The notes beneath the pieces were generated by a model. The model saw nothing but the letters and a program-made list of their open reading frames with translations. It was not told the DNA's origin and ran no database searches. A stretch of DNA of 64,000 bases from Pythium myriotylum (Eukaryota > Oomycota > Peronosporomycetes > Pythiales > Pythiaceae). Shown piece by piece: positions 54,451 through 64,000 of this stretch. Made by a program: the position numbers and the translations under genes. Numbering within the stretch: position 1 is the first letter of the stretch; each line of letters starts with the position of its first letter. Location of the stretch: NCBI GenBank assembly GCA_023091665.1, contig JALJCQ010000012.1, forward strand, positions 1,612,001 to 1,676,000, given 5' to 3'.

Positions 54451-56960
54451 ATGCAGCACCACGGGCTCATGCAAGACGTCGAGTTTGGAGGCGGCGACGG
54501 CTTCGGCGGCAGCAACGCTTACGGGGACTATGGGCCGCCGCAAGGAAACGGCGCCGGGCTCTACGGCAATGGCAACGCGTCGCACGCCTACGCGCGCAAG
54601 ATCGATGTCCAGAAACCACTCATGGCGATCTCGGCTCTCGGCGGCCTCTTCTTGCTCTTCTCGTCCGACTTCCGGCCAATCTTTCTGGCGCTCACGATCT
54701 GTGGGTATGGGGCGCTGTTCTCATTCTACCTGTCGAACTGGGTGCTCTCGAAAGACGATGGCACGCCGGAGATGCGAGAAGTTTCCAATCCGATTCGCGA
54801 AGGCGCCGAAGGCTTCCTACGCATCCAGTACACGGCGATCTCGCGCATTGCAGTCGGCATTGCAGGACTCATTTTCTTTAGCTACGCAATGCGCCCTGCC
54901 AGCGCACTTGCGTCCGGAGTCGAGTCCTTGGGAAACACTACGCTCGGCGTTCTCGGGTCACTCTCGTTCCTCATCGGTGCAGTGTGCTCTGCTGCCGCTG
55001 GCTACATCAGCATGTGGGTCTCCGCGCAATCGAACATTCGTGTCGCGAGCGCTGCTCGCCGCTCGTACGGTGAGGCGTTGCTCATCTGCTTTCGTGGTGG
55101 GGCCTTCTCCGCGGTGTTGGACATCACCCTTTGCGTAGCAGGTGTGAGCACACTCTACTTGTCGCTGTACACGTTCTTCGGATCGTACGTGGCGCTCACA
55201 GACATCCCCATGCTGATGGTTGGGTACGGCTTCGGAGCGTCGTTTGTCGCGTTATTCATGCAGTTAGGTGGCGGCATCTACACCAAGGCAGCGGACGTTG
55301 GAGCTGATCTCGTCGGCAAAGTCGAAGCTGGTATCCCAGAGGACGACCCACGTAATCCCGCCGTGATCGCAGACTTGGTGGGTGATATGGTCGGCGATTG
55401 CGTCGGAAGTAGCGCCGACGTATTTGAGAGTGTTGCGGCCGAGATCATCGGTGCGATGATTCTCGGTGGGACGCTGGCGAAGGAGGCGCACCTTGACTAT
55501 CCAGTCGCGTTTGTCTTCTTCCCGGTTGTGGTTCATGCCTTCGATATCCTCGTGAGCAGTATCGGTATCATGCTCGTCACTGCGCCAACGGAGGCCGAAT
55601 CTTCGCGGGGGAACCACAACCCAATGGGAACTCTTCAGACCGGCTACAATGTGTCGTTGGGTCTTGCGATTGTGGGCTTCCTCTTCACGACTCGGTGGCT
55701 TCTCTACACTGATTCAGCGCCTGGTGCCTGGTTCAACTTCTTTCTGTGTGGTGTGGTTGGCATGGTCACGGCTTTTGTGTTCGTCAAGTCGACCCAATAC
55801 TATACCGATTACGCATACTACCCGGTGCGAAGCATTGCCAAGGCTAGTACGACTGGGCACGGGACAAACATCATTACAGGCGTTGCTGTTGGCATGCAGT
55901 CCACAGTTGTACCAACTCTGATGGTGAGTATTGCAGTCATCTCGGCTTACCATCTTGGTGCGAGTTCTGGTATTGGAGGTAGCAACAACCGCCATGCCGG
56001 CCTGTTCGGCACTGCTGTCGCCACTATGGGGATGCTATCATCGGCTGTCTTTGTGCTCGCAATGAACAACTATGGACCTATCGCTGACAACGCTGGAGGC
56101 ATTGCAGAGATGAGCCGTCAGCCTGACTACGTCCGTGACGCAACTGACAAACTCGACGCTGCTGGTAACGTTACCAAAGCCATTACCAAGGGCTACTCCA
56201 TTGGTTCAGCTGCGCTTGCTTGTTTCGTCCTCTTTGGCGCATTCATGGACGAGTTCTCCGAGTTTGCTGGTCAGGAGTTCAAGCGCGTAGACATCGCAAC
56301 CGTAGAGGTCCTAGTGGGTGGTCTGTTGGGCACCATGATGGTCTTCTTCTTCACAGGACTTGCGGTGGCTGCAGTTGGTGACACAGCTGCCGAGGTGGTG
56401 AACGAAGTTCGTCGTCAGTTTGAGCTCTATCCAGGGATCATGGAGTACAAGCAAAAGCCGGACTACCGGACGTGCGTTGCCTTAGTTACTGAGGCTGCAC
56501 TCCGACAAATGCGCCTTCCAGGACTACTCGCTGTCCTATTACCTGTCTCAATTGGTCTGATCTTCCGCATGGTAAGTTGACTTCTTTAGCGTCGGCATCT
56601 ATAGCTATGTCTGATCCACTGTCTCTATTGATGCAGATCGGTGAGTATCAGAGCAAGCCTCTTCTTGGGGCTGAAGTTCTTGCAGGCTACTTGATGTTTG
56701 GCACTGTCACTGGCATTATGATGGCGTTATTCCTTGACAACGTGGGCGGTGCGTGGGATAATGCCAAGAAGTACGTTGAACTTGGCAACTTCGGTGGCAA
56801 AGGCAGTGAGGCGCATAAGGCTGCTGTCACTGGTGATACGGTCGGGGATCCTTTCAAGGACACCGCGGGACCGGCCCTCCACGTCGTCATCAAGCTCCTT
56901 TCCACGACTGTGCTTGTATTCGGTCCACTGTTTGTCTCTCGAGTCGCCGATGGTGTGTAA
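54451..56960 (+). CDS. Vacuolar-type H+-translocating pyrophosphatase, type II (K+-independent)
   Basis: Reading join(54451..56571, 56637..56960) gives 814 residues; the 65-bp intron has GTAAGT and GCAG ends. The protein hydrolyses inorganic pyrophosphate and pumps protons into acidic compartments. Conserved signatures: [20 protein letters not shown] at about residue 274, the Asp-rich [19 protein letters not shown] loop after it, [19 protein letters not shown], and the near-terminal [12 protein letters not shown] and [18 protein letters not shown] that complete the active site. In [10 protein letters not shown] (about residue 572) the Lys after Thr is the mark of K+-independent type II enzymes; type I has Ala. 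The usual DCAGM part of the loop is [12 protein letters not shown] here. The frame is open 34 codons further upstream; I prefer the ATG at 54451 because the Gly-rich soluble N-terminus starts there, but 54355 and 54469 are possible. Confidence 0.93.
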
Positions 56961-57093
56961 ATCATTTGCACACCTCGACTCATCTTGAATGCGAAACATG
57001 CTAGTCAACGATGTTCTCACTAAGCGTTTACAAACACGGACGCACTTCATCGATACTAATTTCTCTTCCCCCCCGTGCGTGCATAGTCTTTTG

Positions 57094-58516
57094 TCAGCTT
57101 AAGATAATGGAGACCGGAAAAATAGGATTGTGAAGAGCTTCCAATGAGATGCCGCGTTGAACCGGATCATTGTTCCACTCAGTTGAGCTATGATCCTCAG
57201 GGCCTCGTCCGAGTAAATCTGCAGCAAGCTTTCTTGCAAAAACGGCCGACATTCGCCGCAACAACTGCTGGCGAGGAACTTTCAGAGCACGCATGACATG
57301 GTACTGTCCGGTGAAAATGCTGAGAGCGAAGAAGAGCACGAGACGTGTTTGCTCGATATGTTGCCTTGATATCGATCGCGTCGATTCGAGGTCAGCTGTA
57401 CACGTCATGAAGAGTAGTTCTTCCGCGATATTGATCTGACATAAGAAGTAATCAAATTAGCATCGTCGAGATGAGTTGCTGACGTGCAATCCGTACGCGA
57501 ACAAGTTGCAGATCGTAGTCGACAAGGTGCATGTGACGAAAGGCAGCGTACTTGCGGAAGAAATCAGCCAGGAATGCCTCACAGTCGAACTGATGCTGCC
57601 AGACGCACTATGCGTATAGAAAGTTAGGGGCTATCCTGAGGTGACAGTAAGCTGAGCAGACCTCAACGTTGGCGGATCCTGACGAAGTCGTGCTGGACAC
57701 GAACTCCTCGCTCACGAACTCAATGGGGTACTCCGATTCTGAGTACCATGGGCCTACGGAGGCAGGTTAGTTCAACCCAGTTGTACAACCACGATGGCAA
57801 CACGCACGATCTCCAAAATGATATGTAAAGTTCATTGGCGGGAAAAGCGGGGTCTGATTTGCGAAAGTCTCGCGGATGCGCAATGCCAAAACTGTCACTG
57901 AAGACCCCATGTTCAGCAGCAAAAGGTACGCGCCGCGACCCATGCTCTGCAACTGCCATGGCTCGAGCTCTTGTGTTGGTGAGGGTAGCGCCTGGACAAA
58001 CGTTAAACCGGATATTCGAGGGGCAGCTCGCATAGACCGATAAAAAGGAGATGGGGAAAGCGTGAGATGGTAAGTCGGTCCAGTGTCTTGGCTAGCGATG
58101 CTGGTGTTAGCTGCAATTACGGCGACAAGTTGGTGGTCGACAGTTTGCCACACGCGGAGACTGGACCCCACTGTAATAGCAATTGGAATCGAGCAGTTAG
58201 GTAATGGCGACGATCCCACAGTGCGCACTACCATTTGGCTCGCCGAAGTTCCGGGCAGTTGACTCGTGTTTGCCCACTGGTAGTTGCAGCGCGAGCTGCA
58301 ACTCTAGTCGCTCGGACGACAATGCGGATTTGATGCGTTTCCAGTGCACCACGTAAGATGATTCGCACACAGAGTAGTACACTGCAATGATGAGATGGCG
58401 CGTGAGCTCGCTACGAGCGTATCAAGAGCGACAGCATCCAGCGTACGCAAGTAGTTGCCGTCGCTTGAGAACCCGAGCAGCACGGCGCAGTCGTCGGGTG
58501 ACAGCGCCTGGCTCAT
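57094..58516 (-). CDS. Multi-exon gene of unknown function
   Basis: The 3' half is clear: exons about 57662-57760, 57484-57607 and 57094-57435 are separated by introns of 54 and 48 bp with GT-AG ends and join into one frame (HQFDCEAFLADFFRKY, then INIAEELLFMTCTADLES, RLVLFFALSIFTGQYHVM) ending in IFPVSIILS. Upstream, the frames beginning MSQALSPDDCAVLLG (ATG at 58516) and VYYSVCESSYVVHWKR (about 58380-58200) are probably exons too, but their junctions are not resolved. The even composition and splice signals argue for a real gene. No domain is recognised. It is convergent with the H+-PPase gene and divergent from the acyl-CoA dehydrogenase. Confidence 0.5.
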
Positions 58517-58929
58517 GGCCCATCGGCGCCTAGATAATGTCTCGTTTATACGCGAGCTACAGCCGTCGCGTTCTCGCGCTGCCAGCGCATACACCAGCGA
58601 CGAGCTCCGGAGGTTGCCACGCATTGGCGCCAATCTCGGTGTGGGTTCACGCCAGAGTATGCAAACTTAGCAGGAGTTTCACTGTAATATGAATTGATGT
58701 AGTCCACACTATTTGATGGCCCACGCGACAGAAGAGGTGTCATGTGGTGGGCCGCCAATGGCATTGGATAAAAACAGTCCAACCCGGTTGAAGTAGAGTC
58801 CTTGTGAAAAGTGATTGGTCCAAATCAGTATCCGAGATGCCGTCTAAACCAATTGGCCGATGCGAGGAGCTCACCTCCGCAGACGAATGTGGAGCGCACA
58901 ACTCGATTGAGCAGAGACGAGCGACGACC

Positions 58930-60503
58930 ATGGCGATGACGATCGGCCGACGCATGGCCTCGCGGCTCCTCCAGCGCCGAGCCGTGGCCACGCCCCTCGC
59001 GCGATTCAACCACTCCCACGCGCCCCTCACTGTGCTTACCGAGGACGAAGAGATGTTCAAGGATACTGGTGCGTGGTGGAAGGATATGGTGTAACGGACG
59101 AGCTGGAGGCTAAGCGAGAACGTGCAACAGTTGCCAAGTTTGCTGCTGATGTCGTGCTTCCGCGCGTTTCGGCAATGGACAAAGAGGGCGAGTTCGACCA
59201 CGAGATTACTCGCGGTCTCTTCGACAACGGCGTTAGTACCGGAAAGCCTGATGCTCAGATTCGTTGCAGTGATTGATCATGTTTCATCGCAGTTCATGTC
59301 GGTTGAAATTCCTGCCGAGTACGGTGGATCGGAGGCATCATTCATGAGCCTGGCGATCACCATCGAGGAGCTCTCGAAAGTTGACCCGGTTGTCGGTTTG
59401 CTGGTCGACCTTCAGAACACAGTTGTGAACAACGTCTTTGTGGTATGCCCAGTTTTCACCCCTACATTTCTTGTCGGCGATTTCGTTAACAACTATCGCA
59501 TACTGTGTTTAGTTGCATGGCACTGACGAGCAGAAGGAGAAGTATCTTCCGCGTCTCAGTTCCGATATGGTCAGCAACTCTGGTCAGAACAATATTCCCT
59601 CATCAGAGTACTAACTTGCTCGTCCCGAACGCCATAGGTTGGCAGCTTTTGCTTGAGCGAGGCCGGCTCTGGTAGCGATGCGTTTGCGCTGAAGACCCGC
59701 GCAGAGGTGTCCTCCGATGGCAGTTACTACACCTTGAATGGCCAAAAAATGTGGATCTCGAACGCCGAGTACTCGGGGGTTTACCTCGTCTTTGCGAACA
59801 TCGACCCATCGAAGGGCTACAAGGGCATCACGTGTTTTATTGTTGATCGCGATGCGGAGGGGTTGGAGATTGGGAAGCCGGAGGACAAGCTCGGTATCCG
59901 CGCTTCTTCAACTTGCCCCGTGACGCTCACCAACGTCAAGGTCAAGAAAGAGAACATTCTTGGCGAGGTAAGCGGCTGTCCCGTTCGAATAACCATCTAC
60001 GTGAGCATTAGTAATGACATCACTATCCTTAGGTGGGCAAGGGATACAAGATTGCGATCAGCACACTGAACGAAGGCCGAATTGGAATTGCCTCCCAGAT
60101 GCTTGGTCTTGCGCAAGGTGTCTACGATCAAACTGTTCCGTATTTGTTTGATCGCCACCAGTTTGGTATGCCCATTGGCGATTTCCAGTCGATGCAGCAT
60201 CAGCAGGCAGAAGCTGCACTGGAGATCGAAACGGCTCGTTTGCTTGTGTACAACGCGGCACGTTTGAAGGATTCCGGCCTTCCGTTCGTGAAGCAAGCAG
60301 CCATGGCTAAGCTCCATGCGTCTCGAGTTGCCGAGAAAACTGCTTCCAAGTGTATTGAATGGCTCGGCGGTGTTGGTTTCACCAAATACCTTCACGCCGA
60401 GAAGTTCTACCGAGATGCGAAGATCGGTGCCATCTACGAAGGCACTAGCAACATGCAGCTCTCGACGATCGCAAAGATCATCAAGGAGGAGTACAAGAAG
60501 TAA
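58930..60503 (+). CDS. Short/branched-chain acyl-CoA dehydrogenase, copy 1
   Basis: Reading join(58930..59068, 59131..59231, 59293..59442, 59513..59569, 59638..59967, 60033..60503) gives 415 residues; introns are 62, 61, 70, 68 and 65 bp. The enzyme oxidises short or 2-methyl-branched acyl-CoA to the enoyl-CoA with FAD and passes electrons to ETF, in isoleucine/fatty-acid breakdown in mitochondria. The Arg-rich start ([19 protein letters not shown]) looks like a mitochondrial presequence. Family signatures: [16 protein letters not shown] (FAD/substrate loop), [41 protein letters not shown], and the C-terminal YEGTSNMQL in which Glu395 is the catalytic base of this subfamily. Size and position of Glu fit the ACADSB group (about 430 residues). 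It has a tandem paralogue at 62979. Confidence 0.92.
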
Positions 60504-60630
60504 ATCATTGGCTTTCTCCTTCTCCATTTTCATTTATTCTTGCTGCAATCTGGTTCACTACTTGAGAGTTGTCGTAAAAAGACTGGCCTACCTTCCACCA
60601 AGACATCAGAATGTGGTGCTATAGTTAAAG

Positions 60631-62099
60631 TCATTTGCTGAGTGTCGATGCAGTCTCGCGCACGAACAGAGAGCGATTACGCCCGTAGTTGAGGTCCCAC
60701 ACGGAGAAGCCGATCGCAGAAGCAAGCACCGCAATGGTGGAGAACCAGACCAGGAAGTGGAACTGCCGCGGATCATGAAACACGATACCCATAAGCTGCA
60801 TAATGATCGTGCAACATTGATATGTAGCTGTCTGCATTGAGTTGATGGCTCCACGTCGACTGGGTTCAATCCACTCCTGCATTATCTGGGTTTCAGCTAG
60901 GTCTGTGCTCCACAGCCAAGCTCGCGAGACGATAGTACACCCAAGCATTACATAATCGGACACTCGGGATTCACCAGCGACAATGAATGCAAGAATGACA
61001 GGTGCCAGACTGAGCCAAAATAGCCAAATACTTACGACACCAACTCGCTCGATACGGCCGATGCGCTTCGATAGGAAAGGAAACACCATTGTTCCTAGAA
61101 GACCTGATATCGCTCCGGCTCCACGACTTGCACCTAGGATTGAATCAGGTATACCTCGCCACTTGAGATAAACTGTGTTTAGCGCACTGCCGTTCAAGAT
61201 CGTCATCCACAGTCCGCAGAATGCAAAACTCAGGAGAAATACAGGGTGTTGCGCGTAGTTGCGCCATGGAAGCACGTAGCGTCGCACGACTGCAGCCAGG
61301 CGGGAAGAATCATGGGTGCTTCTGTCAACGTCACTGCTGTCGTCCATTGTATGCTTGTGTGGAGCAGCGAGATCTGGACACAAGTTGTAGACATCCTTGG
61401 TCATCACGTACTCGAGCGGCATTGAAACGAAGTTCCAAATCCCAACTGTGGCCGCCCCAGTTATCGCCCTTGTCGTCGGATCACTTCCTGCGTAGTCCAT
61501 TATGATTCCGAAGGCCATTGGAGCGACAATGAGGCAACCGAGGTCTATGCGGCGCATCATTGTGTTGAAGACTGCGAGCGCGGATGAGTCGTCCTGTGCC
61601 AAAACTACGACCCAGTCTCGCTCGAGAGCAAGTGTCTGGGTATCGTTTAACACTTGACCAACAGCGCCACAAACTAGAGTCACGGCGAAGAGACCGCATA
61701 GGTCAGCCGTCCAAACTGGTCTGTGGTCCCCATCAGGGTCGGTGGTGAGCATAATAAGGCACAGCGCGATTGAGCTGATAACGACCATGAAATTTTCCAG
61801 AAGAATCGAGAGCTTCATCACACGCCAACGATTCGTGCGATCCAAATAGCGGCCGACGGACGGGATAGCAAAGACACAAGCAGTGTACATCACCAGCGAA
61901 AAAGTCGCACTCGGCAGAAGCGTGTCCACAAAAACTTCCATGAAGAGAATCGGAATCGCAAACTGCCACATATTATCGCCCTGGGCATTAGGACACAGAG
62001 ATGGAGTGAGCAGCGTTACTAGTGACCCCAGACTCAGTAACGTACCCATGAAGAGAGGAAATGACTAACATAAAGATACGTGCGGACCCTCGTTGGCAT
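60631..62099 (-). CDS. Ferroportin-like iron exporter (SLC40 family)
   Basis: Reading complement(join(60631..61980, 61981..62045 removed, 62046..62099)) gives 467 residues; the 65-bp intron starts GTACGT and ends GCCCAG and falls inside the conserved SHFLSSW/GDNMWQFA motif of the first membrane helix. Ferroportins export Fe2+ (and related metals) across the plasma or vacuolar membrane. Other family marks are ALERDWVVVLAQDD, MRRIDLGCLIVAP, GIWNFVSMPLEYV, the central cytosolic loop with charged residues (about residues 215-245), the second helical bundle starting QHPVFLLSFAFCGLWMTILN, and QIMQEWIEPSRRGAIN. About ten to twelve hydrophobic segments are visible. The gene lies between the two acyl-CoA dehydrogenases on the opposite strand. 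The start at 62099 is the first ATG giving the expected short N-terminus. Confidence 0.85.
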
Positions 62100-62164
62100 G
62101 GCGGGTCTTGAGATAGCCCTGAGTCCAAATCAACCCGACGAATCAGTCAAAAGGACAAAGTGAT

Positions 62165-62877
62165 TCAGAAATCGATGCTGTGTCCGCACAGATGCACGCG
62201 TTCGTCTTGACCTCGTCGGGAATAATCAAACCACACGGAGTAGAGGCAGATGGCGAGTGGGACCAACGTCGCGTAGGCGACAGTGACCATCACGACGTTT
62301 CCTGGACGGCTCAGCATGCACGCGTCATCGATACCCGCGAGGCAAACTGATGGAGAGAGAAGGTCAACCCAACGAGCAGAGCCCCGTGTACCCGAACTGC
62401 ACGTACGGGTTCCGTCTACAGCGAGCAGGATGCTGCCAATGCCGACGCCGACGGAAACCAACGCAGTTGCCTCCATTTTGCACAGTGCTGCCTCGAGTGA
62501 CTCGTCGTGTTGGCCACCATCACGCCAGCACGCCCAGCGAGAGGCAACGATTGTGTCATCTGCCACGGTGGCGACTAGAGGAGAGGCAATTCCGCTGAAA
62601 GAGTACATCTTCCGGGACTGGATGGTTTCATCCAGTACCCAGAAGGTGTCTTGCCGTGTTGTGGTGATGTGGCGGCGAACTCAGAAAGCTCGCCGCTCAG
62701 CCAATCAGCGAGCCGCCAGAGGCCGGCGCCACGTCGCTGACGAATGGCTCGAGCCCGTTCCGGCGCAACTGGAATGACCAGCTTGAAGTTCGGCCGAAGC
62801 GACGTGCCGTCGAGCGCGCCGAACGCCTCTGCGCCGCCTCCCATTGGCTCCTGCGGCCTGAGTTCCCAATTCAGCAT
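62165..62877 (-). CDS. Small membrane protein locus, unidentified
   Basis: The 3' part (62608-62165 and in-frame codons back to about 62665, TFWVLDETIQSRKMYSFSG) encodes at least two hydrophobic segments (ATALVSVGVGIGSILLAV and VVMVTVAYATLVPLAICLY) and a polar C-terminus. An upstream frame from 62877 (MLNWELRPQEPMGGG, then AIRQRRGAGLWRLADWLSGE) may be exon 1, but the junction near 62690 is not resolved. It is in the same orientation as the ferroportin gene, 65 bp upstream of its start. No family is recognised. Confidence 0.4.
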
Positions 62878-62978
62878 GCGTCAGCTCGGGAGATTTGATG
62901 GCAGGCGCCAACTTCTTCTGTCGACGACAGCAGTCTCCCACAATCCGTTTTAACAGCTAGAACTCACTCGAAGCAAGA

Positions 62979-64000
62979 ATGGCGATGGGAATCAGCCGAC
63001 GTGTGGCTTTGCGCCTGGGGGCGGGTCGCGCCGCGCCGCGATCGGCGGCCGCGACGTTCGTGCGCGCCAAGAGCTCGCAGGCGTTTGAGGTCGAGAACGA
63101 CGCGTTCGCCTCGGGCCCGAGCCCCCTCACGGTGCTCACGGAAGAGGAGGAAATGTTCAAGAGCACGGGTTCGTCTAACATGGAGAAACGACGGATTGAG
63201 TGGGTTTCACTGATGGGATTCAATGCTGGGCAGTCTCCAAGTTTGCCAACGACGTTGTTCTCCCTCGTGTCACTGAGATGGACCGAACCGGCACCCTTGA
63301 TCCTTTCATCACGAAGGGTCTCTTCGAGAACGGAGTACGTGCTAACCGCATTCGAACAATACTGTTTGTCGCTGATATTAATTTCCTGTGGCCTTGTAGC
63401 TTATGTCCGTGGAGATCCCTGCTGACTATGGTGGAAGTGAAGCCTCGTTTATGAGCCTCTGTCTCACGATCGAAGAGCTGTCCAAGGTCGAGCCGTCTGT
63501 AGGCTTGTTGGTTGACCTCCAGAACACCGTCGTGAACACCGTCATCCAGGTACGGACCACAGCCTTGAAGGAATGTTTTTACTCGGTGAACTAAGTTCCA
63601 TGTGGACAGCTCTACGCCTCGGAAGCGCAGAAGGACAAGTACCTCCCACGATTGAGCACGGATTTGGTAAGGCCTTGCACTATGTGCGCTGGGCGCTCAG
63701 GGGATTCTTAAAGTTGCTTGGTCCGATAGGTCGGAAGCTTCTGCCTCAGTGAATCCGGCTCGGGCAGTGACGCATTCTCCCTCAAGACGCGGGCCGAGCC
63801 GTCTGCCGATGGAAGTTACTACACCCTCAATGGCGAGAAGGCTTGGATTTCCAACGCTGAGTACGCTGGTGTGTTCGTCATTTTGGCGACGGTTGACCCG
63901 TCGAAGGGCCACCGCGGAATCACGGGCTTCCTCGTGGACCGTGACACGGAAGGCTTGACAATTGGCCAGCCAGAAGATAAGTTGGGTATTCGCGCATCGT
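62979..64000 (+). CDS. Short/branched-chain acyl-CoA dehydrogenase, copy 2 (truncated by window)
   Basis: Exons 62979-63168, 63234-63334, 63400-63549, 63610-63666 and 63730 to beyond the end. Exons 2-4 have the same lengths as in copy 1 (101, 150, 57 bp) and every intron sits at the same position and phase, so the genes are tandem duplicates. The N-terminus is again Arg/Ala-rich ([19 protein letters not shown]) and longer by 17 codons in exon 1, consistent with a mitochondrial presequence. Visible signatures: [50 protein letters not shown] and KLGIRAS at the window edge. The catalytic C-terminal domain lies outside. Same reaction expected as copy 1, perhaps with a different chain-length preference. 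Confidence 0.9.

Noticed and set aside
55264..55617. Antisense open frame over the H+-PPase gene.
   Set aside because: Lies opposite the conserved active-site region; codon-shadow effect.

Overview
The window is nuclear DNA of a eukaryote with short spliceosomal introns, most of them about 41-70 bp with GT-AG ends. It carries one large tandem tRNA array, a dense mixture of decayed transposons, and a short block of conserved metabolic genes. The gene content (type II proton pyrophosphatase, ferroportin-like exporter, short/branched-chain acyl-CoA dehydrogenases) and the transposon mix (Merlin, PIF/Harbinger with an accessory protein, hAT, Tc1/mariner, piggyBac, Ty3/gypsy-like) fit a stramenopile. 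An oomycete is most likely, and the intron-rich genes suggest a saprolegnialean such as Aphanomyces. That placement is inference; nothing in the sequence proves it.

Layout. 1-8.9 kb: repeat-rich DNA with a Merlin/ISXO2-like transposase pseudogene, a nested 388-bp tandem duplication with hairpins, and a broken gypsy-type gag. 8.95-26.0 kb: fifteen tandem units of about 1.15 kb (1106-1169 bp), each with one apparently identical tRNA-Leu(CAA) gene, a 21-bp minisatellite and a pol III terminator. The monomers show a five-unit higher-order pattern. 25.8-35.5 kb: a large inverted repeat attached to the end of the array. Its second arm is split by a complete 4.2-kb Harbinger transposon flanked by CAG duplications, and the first arm preserves the empty site. 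Between the arms lies a decayed gypsy pol and a diverged piece of the tRNA unit. 35.5-53.4 kb: gypsy gag-protease fragment, two inverted 342-bp TTAA (piggyBac-type) MITEs, a tRNA-like SINE-head candidate, mariner, hAT and second Harbinger pseudogenes, a piggyBac transposase with an open 762-codon spliced frame, a nucleotidyltransferase-like ORF next to an OTU fragment, and a PIF1-type helicase pseudogene.

53.5-64 kb: conserved genes. These are a potassium-independent vacuolar-type H+-PPase, an unidentified multi-exon gene, acyl-CoA dehydrogenase copy 1, a ferroportin-like gene, a small membrane-protein locus, and acyl-CoA dehydrogenase copy 2 (cut by the window end). The two dehydrogenases share every intron position visible in copy 2, so they are tandem paralogues; the two genes now between them run on the opposite strand.

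The most unusual feature is the tRNA-Leu(CAA) array with its internal higher-order structure and its rearranged, inverted edge. Splice sites, frames and motifs were read by eye; family names rest on recognised motifs, not on database searches.
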